From the NCBI RefSeq assembly GCF_019186805.1, contig NZ_CP066783.1, forward strand, positions 4,477,501-4,541,500: 64,000 bases of DNA. The letters are read 5' to 3'. A program made the translations under genes and the position numbers. The notes under the pieces are model-generated. The model was not told the DNA's origin, ran no database searches, and saw only the letters and a list, made by a program, of their open reading frames with translations. The DNA is from Comamonas fluminis (lineage in GTDB: Bacteria; Pseudomonadota; Gammaproteobacteria; Burkholderiales; Burkholderiaceae_C). This document shows, piece after piece, positions 34,626 to 43,175 of the stretch (its first letter is position 1; each line of letters opens with the position of its first letter).

Positions 34626-35429
34626 ATGAAACGACTGCAAGACCGCATTGCACTGATTACCGGCGCAGCCGCCGGCATTGGCAAAGGCGTAGCCCGCCGA
34701 TTTGCCGCAGAAGGCGCCAGCCTGTGGCTGGCTGATATCAATATCGCAGCAGGTGAGGCTGCGGCCGAAGAAATACGTGCGGAATTTGGCGTGGAAGTCG
34801 CCTTCGCACCGGCAGACGTCAGCCAGCATGCCGCTATGCAGGCCATGATCGATGCCGCACAGGCACGCTTTGGTCGCATTGATATTCTGGTCAACAACGC
34901 ATGGGGGCGCCGCCCCGGAAGTGCGCCCGGCTTTGCCAGGGTAGAGAGCCTGAGTGATGTGGATGCCGACTGGGCCTGGCGCATTGGCACCCAATCGGCG
35001 CTGTGGGCCATGCAGGCCGTGTTCCCCGGCATGAAGGAGCGCGGCTGGGGCCGGGTCATCAATATGTGCTCGCTCAACGGCGTCAACGCCCACCCCTATT
35101 CGGTGGACTACAACATGGCCAAGGAAGCGCTGCGCACCCTCACCCGCTCTGCCGCGCGCGAGTGGGCGGCCTTTGGCATCTGCTGCAACGCCATCTGCCC
35201 CGGTGCAGCCACCGAGGCCTACCAAAAGTTCGCCACAGCACAGCCCGAAAACGCAGCCGACATGCTGCGCCTGAACCCCATGGGCTATATGGGCGACCCC
35301 GAGCGAGACATCGGCGGCGCGGCGCTATTTCTGGCCAGCGAGGACTGCCGCTATGTGACGGGCAATACGCTGTTTGTCGATGGCGGCAGCCATATCAATG
35401 GTGTGCCGTGGCTGCCCAAGCAGAAATAA
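34626..35429 (+). CDS. Short-chain dehydrogenase/reductase
   Basis: A 267-residue Rossmann-fold oxidoreductase. The cofactor loop is TGAAAGIG (about 11-18), NNAW takes the place of the usual NNAG (about 89), and the catalytic Ser, Tyr and Lys are in MCSLNG and YNMAK (about 143-162). DIN in LADIN at the end of strand 2 suggests NAD preference. The ATG at 34,626 follows GAGAAA; the frame stays open to 34,554. It stands alone, divergent from the guanidinium exporter gene. The substrate is unknown. Confidence 0.85.
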   Translation: MKRLQDRIALITGAAAGIGKGVARRFAAEGASLWLADINIAAGEAAAEEIRAEFGVEVAFAPADVSQHAAMQAMIDAAQARFGRIDILVNNAWGRRPGSAPGFARVESLSDVDADWAWRIGTQSALWAMQAVFPGMKERGWGRVINMCSLNGVNAHPYSVDYNMAKEALRTLTRSAAREWAAFGICCNAICPGAATEAYQKFATAQPENAADMLRLNPMGYMGDPERDIGGAALFLASEDCRYVTGNTLFVDGGSHINGVPWLPKQK

Positions 35430-35440
35430 ACGCTGCAAAC

Positions 35441-35473
35441 AAAAAGCCCTGAGGAAACTCTCAGGGCTTTTTT
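35441..35473. terminator. Bidirectional terminator between SDR and pilY1
   Basis: AAAAAGCCCTGAG (35,441-35,453) pairs with the facing arm at 35,459-35,470, followed by a T-run on the plus strand; the A-run gives T-rich sequence on the minus strand. It serves both the SDR gene and the convergent pilY1 gene. Confidence 0.9.
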
Positions 35474-35492
35474 GATTTGGTACAGCCGTTTA

Positions 35493-38400
35493 TCAATCCA
35501 CAGCTTTCAACTCTCTCCAGTTGATAAGCCGCACAATCATGGACGCCTTCTTGTTGAAAGCGAGGTCCTGAGCCTTGCCCCCCGCATCGCCAGCCACACC
35601 ACCCAAAGTTCCATCCTTTTTGACAATTACGTTGTCTGTAGGAGCGCTGCTCATGCCTAGATAGGCGACTGTGTCAGACGGATTGGTCTTGCTGGCAAGA
35701 ACAGACTCCCCACTGGCGTAATCGACGGCATAAGCCCGCCCCTGCCCAGCAGGACTGCATGCATCGCCGCTGGTTAATGTTGCAGTGAACAAGGCTATGC
35801 CATCTGCCGCTGCAGGCGTAATAGTGATTCGCCATGCCACCCCGCTATCTCTAGGCAGATCGTGATACCAACCACGCGATGTTTTCGGGATCGTCACAGA
35901 AGTCGTCAATGACGCTACCTGCGTGAGCTCACTGCGTGTTAGAGCGGAAGTTGGAGCCGCAGCAAACGCAGTGTTATTGCCATCGATGACTGCATAAAAG
36001 CTCTGGCGCTGAGTCAAGCTGACATCCTGTCCATCCAGCAGCTTGCCGGTACCAAACAGAACCATGCGGTTACGCGTGGAAGGGTGAATTTCAGAAATAG
36101 GCGCGGAAGTAATAGGCTGCGCTCCTCCATCTGGAGATGCCGTTTGAAACAGCACTACGGGCGCATCGAAAGAGCCAGTCGTTTTGGTCAAATCAAAACG
36201 CCACAGCTTGCCATTCAGGTCGCCAACGTACACCGCGTCAGCAATCCCATCCATGTAGTTCTTGATAAAGGCAGACGCATGGGTCAAACCTGGCGCTGCT
36301 TGGCCTGTACCAATGGTTTCCAGCAAATCACCCGTGCGTGGATTTACCAAGAAAAGATAGCCTTGACCATCTGCATTGTTGTAGCCAGAAGTCAGAATCA
36401 ATGTCCAGCCATATTTGACGGTTTTCACCATCACTGGCACACCAAAGCTGTAGCCTAGATTCTCAAAGCCCGTCGTAGAACTGCTGATTTCCCAGAGCAC
36501 CTTACCTGCAGCATCGGCCTCTGTACTCATCGCACCAGGGTCTGTGATGTCCATTGCATAAAAGCCCTTTCCACCTTTACCCAAGCCGCCCACGACCATC
36601 GTCTTCCATGCAGGGTTGCTAAGGCCGGAAGCGTAAGTCTTGGCAAAATCGATATCAAACACCTGAGGAGTTGCATCCACGTAATAGCGGTGCTCATAGG
36701 CAGGATTACCAATTGCCGCCAAACCATTAGTATTCGCATGAGTGGCACTGCTGCCGTCTGGCCCGTAGTAGGTCTGGGCTGGTATATATGCAAAGACTTC
36801 CTGACCTGCGGATGTCCCGGAAGTACTGGCATTCAGTGCATGCAACATGCCATCATTTGCACCAAACAGCACCAGGGGCGTGCGCGACGCATATGCAGTC
36901 TTGAAAGCTGCATAGCCCTTGTTGTACACCTCCGAGTAGCGCATGCTTGGTGCACTGGAAAGTACCAACTTGGAGTTCACCACGTCTCCCAGCGGAGCGC
37001 TTCGTGTCCTATAGGTGTGTGTCCCTGTTGTAGTCCCCACCTCATTGGCCTTGTCACCACGCAGGTAGTTCAGATAGCTCGCGGAATCATCATTGGCTAC
37101 ATAGCTAGTATTCAGTGCTGCCTTCATAGTGGTAGAAAGACTATTCAACCGGAATGGAACTCCGCGAGCACCGCTCGAATGGTCCTTGTTCCAAGTAATC
37201 ACACGACGGCCTGTATCCCAACCAGATCCGGCAAGTTGCGTTGCCATGGTCGTATCTGAACTCCAGATATCCGTCAATTGAGAGCCATCACTGCCAAACG
37301 ACAAAGTTGCAGCCTTGATAGAGCCAGACCAGTTTTCACTGCCATAACTGGCGGAATACGAAGTCGTTCCCGCGCTGGTAAAAACGTTAGAGGATGGTGT
37401 GACCGCCGTGGTGAATGCATTGACTGATGCTGCAATACTGGTAAAGGCCTGCGTCAAGCCATCCACCATCTGCGCTGCATTACCTGCGAGGAAGTAGTTG
37501 CTTGGTCTTTGGCGCTCTTGCTTATTGTTGTTGGGATTAGATGCTGAAAACTTTCCCTTAGCGTACATGGGAACCGTATCACCGGCCGTTGTCCACCACT
37601 CACTTTTCCAAGCCTGAGTTCCGTCATATCCTGCCGGAACATTAAAGCCACCATACTTTGCAGCAAGCCAATATGGATTGAGATCCTGAGCATATTGCCC
37701 TTCCATCACATCCATCCAGTAGGTGTTCACAGTTTGCTTACCTACCAGATCTGGTCTCATGTCGTTCACGTGATTGCCATAGGCTAATCCCGCAATATAC
37801 CCAGAGCCATCATTGCCCCATGCCATATTGCGTGTGGCAACATCACCACCTTCCTTATTTTCTACCCATTTCGTCCACTCATCCGATTTATTGAAATCAT
37901 CCGCATTCACCAATGGTGGCTTGGTTCGCCCAGTTCGCACCAAACTTCCACCACCCGTATTTTTATCGTAGTGTGTATTGCTGTCGCCAATACCTAAAAC
38001 AAAATTCTTCTGACAAGAGTAAAGAATGGGGTCCGACCAAGTTGCGGGCGCAGGGAAGCTGTCCTTTCTCCCTACATTACTTCCACTGGTATTATTTGTC
38101 CATTCAGGAACATTTCCAATATTTTGAAAATAACGCATGACCGCATAATACATCTCACTCACATTATCATTTGACATGTATTTTTCAGATGCATTACCAA
38201 ACTGATTCAAATAGTTCATAACACCACTATTTGAAACATCACTATCCAAACCTGAGTCAGGATTGGAATTCATCACCCCCGACGACTTACTCCATTCTGC
38301 ATTAAGATTATCCTCAGGATTGGTAGACATAGGCACCGGTTTTTCAGGACCAATGAAACCCATTTTTGCCCGTAAAACACCACCCTGCCTATTCGTCCCA

Positions 38401-39251
38401 CCTTCATAAAGATAACCAAAAGCACTGTATCGAATTTTGTTGGAAAACTTCTGCATCAAGCCTTCAGGCTTGTAGTTACTCCCATACTTGACACAATTTT
38501 CTTCCAATCCACCAGCTGCACTTGAACTGTCACAAACCTTCACTCTAATTCTGACAGAATAGTTTTCATCTTTACTAGTGCTTCCATTTCCATAATGCTG
38601 CAAATTAGAGGGGCTATCATTCTGATATCCACTCGAGTCTTTGGTGGTAAATTGCATTACCACACCTTTCCCCCATATGCGGGAGCTAAAATTGCTCCCC
38701 GAAAAAGGGGTTACTTTAGGAACATCTGATGCTGAAAGTTTATTGTTTGCAGAACCCTTTGTTCCACGATACGGATAGTTAGACCCTGCATCTCCTTGAG
38801 CAGATCCATACGCCTTCTGAAGAATCGTTAGACTTTCCGTATCAGTGGCACGGTAGCCCCCAGTCAAGGCCCAACGGAATGGGTCAATGGTGGGCATTGC
38901 CACCCAGTTCATGAAATTTCCACTCCACTTACCCGAGCAGGTGTGATTGCTGGCTTTACCTGCGGGCTGAAAATAACTGTTATCAGGGTTTTTTTTATCG
39001 TATGAATAGTCGTAGCATTTTTCCGGGTCAAAATACCCCAGATATTTTGTGCTGTGAACGTAGTCACCCAAGTTAGCAACGCTAATAGCTGTCGGATATT
39101 CCACCGATAATGCCAGTGCCAAGTTACCTGGGACACTGGTATTGGAAAAAATAGGAGCATCCGACAAATTGACGGCCAAGGCTGGCTGCAGAAAAGAGGC
39201 AGCAAAAGCGACGACTCCCAAGGCCTGGGCAAATTGATATTTCTTGATCAC
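35493..39251 (-). CDS. pilY1: Type IV pilus tip/assembly protein PilY1
   Basis: A 1,252-residue secreted protein that with minor pilins primes type IV pili and acts in adhesion and surface sensing. The signal peptide (about 1-25, QPALAVN) follows a GTG start at 39,251 with a TGAGG ribosome site, 10 bases after pilX; the longer frame to 39,479 would overlap pilX extensively. The C-terminal third is the PilY1 beta-propeller, with LVLFGANDGMLHALNA, YVGDLNGKLWRFDL and a GKGGKGFYAMDITDP blade. The N-terminal half (about 38,000-39,200) is strikingly AT-rich compared with its surroundings, as in variable adhesin domains. Confidence 0.92.
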   Translation of the reverse strand: MIKKYQFAQALGVVAFAASFLQPALAVNLSDAPIFSNTSVPGNLALALSVEYPTAISVANLGDYVHSTKYLGYFDPEKCYDYSYDKKNPDNSYFQPAGKASNHTCSGKWSGNFMNWVAMPTIDPFRWALTGGYRATDTESLTILQKAYGSAQGDAGSNYPYRGTKGSANNKLSASDVPKVTPFSGSNFSSRIWGKGVVMQFTTKDSSGYQNDSPSNLQHYGNGSTSKDENYSVRIRVKVCDSSSAAGGLEENCVKYGSNYKPEGLMQKFSNKIRYSAFGYLYEGGTNRQGGVLRAKMGFIGPEKPVPMSTNPEDNLNAEWSKSSGVMNSNPDSGLDSDVSNSGVMNYLNQFGNASEKYMSNDNVSEMYYAVMRYFQNIGNVPEWTNNTSGSNVGRKDSFPAPATWSDPILYSCQKNFVLGIGDSNTHYDKNTGGGSLVRTGRTKPPLVNADDFNKSDEWTKWVENKEGGDVATRNMAWGNDGSGYIAGLAYGNHVNDMRPDLVGKQTVNTYWMDVMEGQYAQDLNPYWLAAKYGGFNVPAGYDGTQAWKSEWWTTAGDTVPMYAKGKFSASNPNNNKQERQRPSNYFLAGNAAQMVDGLTQAFTSIAASVNAFTTAVTPSSNVFTSAGTTSYSASYGSENWSGSIKAATLSFGSDGSQLTDIWSSDTTMATQLAGSGWDTGRRVITWNKDHSSGARGVPFRLNSLSTTMKAALNTSYVANDDSASYLNYLRGDKANEVGTTTGTHTYRTRSAPLGDVVNSKLVLSSAPSMRYSEVYNKGYAAFKTAYASRTPLVLFGANDGMLHALNASTSGTSAGQEVFAYIPAQTYYGPDGSSATHANTNGLAAIGNPAYEHRYYVDATPQVFDIDFAKTYASGLSNPAWKTMVVGGLGKGGKGFYAMDITDPGAMSTEADAAGKVLWEISSSTTGFENLGYSFGVPVMVKTVKYGWTLILTSGYNNADGQGYLFLVNPRTGDLLETIGTGQAAPGLTHASAFIKNYMDGIADAVYVGDLNGKLWRFDLTKTTGSFDAPVVLFQTASPDGGAQPITSAPISEIHPSTRNRMVLFGTGKLLDGQDVSLTQRQSFYAVIDGNNTAFAAAPTSALTRSELTQVASLTTSVTIPKTSRGWYHDLPRDSGVAWRITITPAAADGIALFTATLTSGDACSPAGQGRAYAVDYASGESVLASKTNPSDTVAYLGMSSAPTDNVIVKKDGTLGGVAGDAGGKAQDLAFNKKASMIVRLINWRELKAVD

Positions 39252-39261
39252 GGAAACCTCA

Positions 39262-39915
39262 TCAATTCGGCTTAGTAAAGGTGTTCTGCAGATAGGCTTC
39301 TGAACCGCGCGGCCCTTGTATGCGCACAGAGACACGGTAGACCGGCGCAAAGCCTGGCCGGATGCCGGAGCCAGCCCCCTGGCTGCTGCCGCCCAGAATG
39401 GGATTGGGGTCCGGTTCATGAATGCAATGCTCACGCCCCAGTGCGCCAGACTCTCCAGCCTGATCACACAGACGTTCAATCACATATCTGATGACGGTGT
39501 TGCTGGCATCGTCCTTGATGTCGTTGCTGCTCACTCCAACTTCATCAAATTTGGTATCACTGATCAGAGCCAGCGGAACGCCCTGCTTATTGGTATTCAA
39601 GGCCACGGCGCTGTAGTTGCTGCTCTTGCTGGAATTGGCCAGATTTGCCTCGGTGGACAGCGCCCCTCCTGATCGCAGCAGAGAAAATATCTTGACATTG
39701 GCCACGTCGGCACGCGCCAGAATGTCCTGCTGAAATGCGGCATTGCCACTGGTAAACAGGCTGGAGCCGCTTGACTGCATGACCGAGACTGCGGCGACCA
39801 ACAAGATGATGAGAGCAATCAACGCAAACAATAGCGAAAAGCCGCTCTGGCGACGACGCAAATAATGGCGGCTGCGGGCTTTGGCTTGCAACACGCTCAA
39901 GTTGGCATGGGTCAT
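39262..39915 (-). CDS. pilX: Minor pilin PilX-like protein
   Basis: A 217-residue minor pilin. The prepilin cleavage site is in RRRQSGFSLLFALIALIILLV (about 21-41), here GFSLL in place of GFTLI, with the hydrophobic helix directly after. It overlaps pilW by four bases and is followed by pilY1 ten bases later, the usual pilW-pilX-pilY1 order. It would incorporate at the pilus tip complex. Confidence 0.9.
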   Translation of the reverse strand: MTHANLSVLQAKARSRHYLRRRQSGFSLLFALIALIILLVAAVSVMQSSGSSLFTSGNAAFQQDILARADVANVKIFSLLRSGGALSTEANLANSSKSSNYSAVALNTNKQGVPLALISDTKFDEVGVSSNDIKDDASNTVIRYVIERLCDQAGESGALGREHCIHEPDPNPILGGSSQGAGSGIRPGFAPVYRVSVRIQGPRGSEAYLQNTFTKPN

Positions 39916-40499
39916 GAGTCAATCTGCAAATTGTTGCGCACAGGAATGACAATTTCCATCACGCGATATCGCTGGGAGCGTTGTGTAGAGCTCAGGCTTA
40001 CCTCCCGCTTCAGGCTGTCGCCAAGGCTTGCAAAGGCTTGCAGAGTGGCGGGGCTGACATTGGCTTGATTGACGCCCTGCGAGCGCGCAATAACTGCCAG
40101 ACGCACAGCCAATATCTGCCGTATCTTGAGAGACGAAGCCATGACCTCTGTCGCGGTCCAGCCAGACGCCGAGGGGCTGACCCAGGAATCGACTTTCCCA
40201 TCCTCATCGGTATCCACACCGTAAACCGCCATCAAGTGAGAGACACCCTCTGTGATTGCTTGGGGAGTCTTGCCCTTGAGGTTCAGCAAGTCATACTGAA
40301 ACAGCACATCGCCCTCCCCGACGCCCAGCAGCCGCATGGCTGGATAGGCGGCCGCTGTTCCCCCCAGAGGGGCAATGAATGCAGGGGAAGTAGCGGCGAT
40401 GGTCTCCAGGGACTCGGCTCCATCCCGCGAAGCCAAGTAATAGTTGCCGCCCAATGTCACAGAGTTCGGAGTACCAGAACCCTCCGATGCACCGCCACT
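39912..40499 (-). pseudogene. pilW: pilW, 3' fragment interrupted by the Mu-like prophage
   Basis: About 195 codons of a PilW-like minor pilin remain, from about S-G-G-A-S-E-G-S-G at 40,499 to the stop overlapping pilX. The fragment lacks the prepilin leader and N-terminal helix found in every PilW. Beyond 40,500 the frame enters sequence with phage-end features. The missing 5' part should lie beyond the far end of the prophage, outside the window. The frame could be open up to 40,571, but those residues look like phage-end sequence read through. If the lysogen is fixed, the downstream pilX and pilY1 also lose their operon promoter. Confidence 0.75.
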
Positions 40500-40600
40500 T
40501 GAAGCGCGGCGCGATAACTGGGCGCTGTGAGGTGTGATAAATCGCCTCAGTCTCGGTTTCAATGGGTGCAATGAAATTACAGAATCAGCGCCTCAGACAA
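40500..40600. other. Putative prophage right end with transposase-site-like repeats
   Basis: The element begins TGAAGCGCGGCG at 40,500, consistent with TG...CA termini; CCACT at 40,495-40,499 would be the 5-base target duplication. Three short C(G/A)CCTCA motifs are found close together: at about 40,526-40,532 (reversed), 40,542-40,549 and 40,590-40,597. They may be end-binding sites for the transposase. The exact boundary is an inference. Confidence 0.45.
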
Positions 40601-40623
40601 AAAAGCCAGCATCCGCTGGCTTT
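40600..40623 (-). terminator. Terminator at the end of the phage late operon
   Basis: AAAGCCAGC and GCTGGCTTT form a perfect stem around ATCC. Read leftward it is followed by TTTTTTGTC, so it ends the minus-strand late transcript beyond the Dam gene. Confidence 0.85.
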
Positions 40624-40640
40624 GCTGTTTCTGAATCGGA

Positions 40641-40716
40641 GATGGGGCAGGATATCTGCCGTGGGGTAACGCCACGGGTTGCGCCTTGCAGCTGGCCCTT
40701 TCAGACCTGCCCCATC
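40641..40716 (-). ncRNA. Candidate structured RNA element in the dam 3' region
   Basis: GATGGGGCAGG (40,641-40,651) is an exact inverted repeat of CCTGCCCCATC (40,706-40,716). Inside, CCGTGG (40,659-40,664) pairs with CCACGG (40,672-40,677). The fold is a long closing stem with at least one internal hairpin, directly between the Dam stop and the terminator. I do not recognise an RNA family. Confidence 0.45.
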
Positions 40717-40739
40717 GCCGGTGACTATATCAGTCCACC

Positions 40740-41531
40740 CTAGAACAGGCCTGCGGGCTCGGCTGATCTGTCCCAGCTGTAGATCACCAGCTCCCCACGC
40801 TCGACCCGGTTTGCGCCACCGCCTACGGTGTAGTCCAGCTTTAGCGCTTCCATCTCAAAGTCCTTGAAGCACTCCCTGATGGCCGGATGGTCGTTGATAC
40901 TGATCACCGCCTTGCCCTTGATCGTCCTGAGCTTCTTGGCCATCAGCTCGTACTGCTCCCAGGGGAACGGCACGCCATACCCTTCGGTCTCCCAGTACGG
41001 CGGGTCCATATAGAAGAGCGTGTGGGCGCGGTCGTAGCGGTCCATACAGGAAGCCCAGTCGAGCTGCTCTATATATGTACCGCCCGCCATGCGCAGGTGT
41101 GCGGCCGACAGGTTCTCTTCGATGCGCAGCAGATTGATGGCCGGGGCCGTGGTCGCGGTACCAAAGGTCTGGCCAGAGACCTTGCCGCCAAAGCTCTGCT
41201 GCTGAAGGTAGAAGAACCGAGCCGCCCGCTGGATGTCAGTCAAGGTCTCGGGGCGGGTGTCCTGCAGCCACTTGAAGACCTGGCGGCTCGTCAGCGCCCA
41301 TTTGAACTGGCGCACGAACTCCTCCAGGTGGTGCGTCACCACTCTATATAGATTGACCAGGTCGCCATTAACGTCGTTCAGCACCTCGACCGCGGCTGGA
41401 TGGCGGGAAAAATAGACGGCCGCTCCACCGGCAAAGACCTCCACGTAGCAGCTATGGTCAGGAAAGCGCTTGAGCAGCATGTCGACAAGGCGGCGCTTGC
41501 CGCCGATCCAAGGAATAATGGGATTTGTCAT
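40740..41531 (-). CDS. DNA adenine methyltransferase (Dam/D12-class)
   Basis: A 263-residue N6-adenine methyltransferase. The AdoMet motif FAGGAAVYF is at 34-42 after the D12-class opening IPWIGGKRRL, and the catalytic motif is DPPYW (about 172-176). In Mu this last-gene position is held by the Mom modification enzyme, which Com activates; here a Dam-type enzyme follows Com, with the start 10 bases after the Com stop. It probably protects phage DNA from host restriction. Specificity (GATC or other) is not evident. Confidence 0.9.
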   Translation of the reverse strand: MTNPIIPWIGGKRRLVDMLLKRFPDHSCYVEVFAGGAAVYFSRHPAAVEVLNDVNGDLVNLYRVVTHHLEEFVRQFKWALTSRQVFKWLQDTRPETLTDIQRAARFFYLQQQSFGGKVSGQTFGTATTAPAINLLRIEENLSAAHLRMAGGTYIEQLDWASCMDRYDRAHTLFYMDPPYWETEGYGVPFPWEQYELMAKKLRTIKGKAVISINDHPAIRECFKDFEMEALKLDYTVGGGANRVERGELVIYSWDRSAEPAGLF

Positions 41532-41540
41532 TTATCTCAG

Positions 41541-41684
41541 CTACTGGCCCGCTTGGGGCTCTTTCGGGGCGCTCTGGGCGCTCAGCTGATTGAAGGCCCC
41601 GCAGCGGGGGCACTTGATGGCCAGGCGGATGTATTCGCCCTCGGCCAGTTTCTTGCGGCAGTTGCCGCATCTAATTTCAGTCAT
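41541..41684 (-). CDS. com: Com-like zinc-finger translational regulator
   Basis: A 47-residue protein read directly from the minus strand: MTEIRCGNCRKKLAEGEYI with two cysteine pairs, CGNC and CPRC, 20 residues apart. Mu Com is a small zinc-binding RNA protein with the same N-terminal layout that frees mom mRNA for translation by binding a stem-loop. Its place immediately before the modification gene is the same as in Mu. I infer that it activates translation of the Dam gene, whose ribosome site is weak (GAG only). Confidence 0.78.
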   Translation of the reverse strand: MTEIRCGNCRKKLAEGEYIRLAIKCPRCGAFNQLSAQSAPKEPQAGQ

Positions 41685-41826
41685 TGCAAGCCAGTTTCAA
41701 CTGTTGAAAGACGATAGACTTGCCGGGCTCTCGAGAGCGGCGGGTCTTCGCCTGACTTGCAGGTCTACTCTGCGGGTCGGGGGCTTGGCCAGGTGTTACC
41801 GCACCCGACCAGGTCGCCCGTCTTTT

Positions 41827-43173
41827 TTATAGTTTGTTGAGGAATGGTGAGCGGCACAGGGCCGCAGGTAGTGCGGGGACGCCAGCGCCCGGAGAAATAA
41901 TCAGCACACCCGCCGCACTTTCAGGCATTCCATAGATCTTCCCATTGGGTGCCAGCACCCCCGTATAGAAGGCCGACGCAGGCGTCCAACTACCACCCAG
42001 AGCGGAGCGGGTCGCAGTGCCCGCAAGAGGGTCGATGATCAAAATGTTAGAGACAGAAGATGGGATGCAATAAATTTTGCCGTCCGGTCCGAGGGCTCCG
42101 CCAGAAAACTTTGACGAATCGCTCAGATTCGCTCCCATGGCGGATCGGGTTGCTGACCCCAATGCAGTGTCAATGATCAGAATCTCACCAGCTCCAGTCG
42201 GGACGCCGTAGATTTTCCCATCTGGGCCAAGCACTCCGCTCGCCCACTTGCCCGCACCGTTGAGGCTCGCACCCATGGTTGACCGAGTCGCGGTGCCAGC
42301 AGCCGGGTCGATGATCAGAATGTCGCTGGCATTGTCAGGAATTCCATAGATCTTCCCATCGGGCCCAAGAACTCCACCCACCCACTTGGCGGGGCCGCTG
42401 AGGTTAGCCCCCATGGCTGACCGGGTGGCAGTGCCAGCAGCCGGATCGATGATCAGGATGTCTGTAGCGTTGGCTGGAATGCAATAGATTTTCCCGTTAG
42501 GGCCAAGCACTCCGCCTCGCCACTGCCGGGAGCCCGACCAACTGGCCCCCATCGCTGATCGGGTCGCAGTGCCCGCAACTGGGTCGATGATCAAAATGTC
42601 TGTTGCCGTGTCTGGGACACCATAGATTTTCCCGTTCGGGCCAAGTACTCCACCCACCCACTTCACATCGCCGCTGAGGTTAGCCCCCATGGCTGATCGG
42701 GTCGCAGTGCCAGCAGCCGGATCGATGATCAGGATGTCGCTGACAGAGGCAGGGATTCCATAGACCTTACCGTCGGGCCCAACGCATGCGGATGCCCACT
42801 TGGTGGCATCAGTCATAGATACACCAAAGTTAGAGACGGTTGCAGACGCAGTCACCCCATGGTGCCTGGAGGCGGCATCGCGCAGTAAGAACTCCACTGG
42901 CTCCTGCTCATACCAAAGCCCGGTGAATGCGGCTGTCCGTACAGATATCGGCTCGCTGAAGCTCTCTCTTGATGAGGAGACACTGGAAACGATGTAGTGA
43001 TAGTCCGTGTCTGGGAGCACTGAGTCGTCCAGATACTCCATCACGTTCGCTGGAACTGTTGCCAGTGCCGGAGGCATGTTGCCTACATCCATCGGTGATG
43101 TGCTGCGATAAATACGCTGCGATGTCTCTCCATCGCTCACATCTGCCCATTTGAGAAGCACGGAAGTCGTCAT
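41827..43173 (-). CDS. Phage tail-tip protein with seven-repeat beta-propeller
   Basis: 448 residues. After an N-terminal fibronectin-III-like domain (about 1-90) come seven tandem repeats of 46 residues (DNA period 138 bases). Each has the pattern KW.GGVLGP(N/D)GKIYG.P followed by ILIIDPAAGTATRSAMGANLSG; the last is degenerate. A repeat of this length that contains GPDGKIY and IIDP is what one expects of a beta-propeller blade, so a seven-bladed propeller is likely. It follows the J-like protein by two bases, where tail fibre or receptor-binding proteins are encoded. I infer receptor recognition. Confidence 0.7.
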   Translation of the reverse strand: MTTSVLLKWADVSDGETSQRIYRSTSPMDVGNMPPALATVPANVMEYLDDSVLPDTDYHYIVSSVSSSRESFSEPISVRTAAFTGLWYEQEPVEFLLRDAASRHHGVTASATVSNFGVSMTDATKWASACVGPDGKVYGIPASVSDILIIDPAAGTATRSAMGANLSGDVKWVGGVLGPNGKIYGVPDTATDILIIDPVAGTATRSAMGASWSGSRQWRGGVLGPNGKIYCIPANATDILIIDPAAGTATRSAMGANLSGPAKWVGGVLGPDGKIYGIPDNASDILIIDPAAGTATRSTMGASLNGAGKWASGVLGPDGKIYGVPTGAGEILIIDTALGSATRSAMGANLSDSSKFSGGALGPDGKIYCIPSSVSNILIIDPLAGTATRSALGGSWTPASAFYTGVLAPNGKIYGMPESAAGVLIISPGAGVPALPAALCRSPFLNKL

Positions 43174-43175
43174 GA

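Noticed and set aside
41458..41670. 70-codon minus-strand frame overlapping com and dam
   Set aside because: It is an alternate frame of com; the com frame has the paired cysteines and proper spacing to dam.
41900..42800. Regular 138-bp repeats considered as a CRISPR or other DNA repeat array
   Set aside because: The repeats are in frame, encode a continuous protein motif and have no spacers; they are protein repeats.
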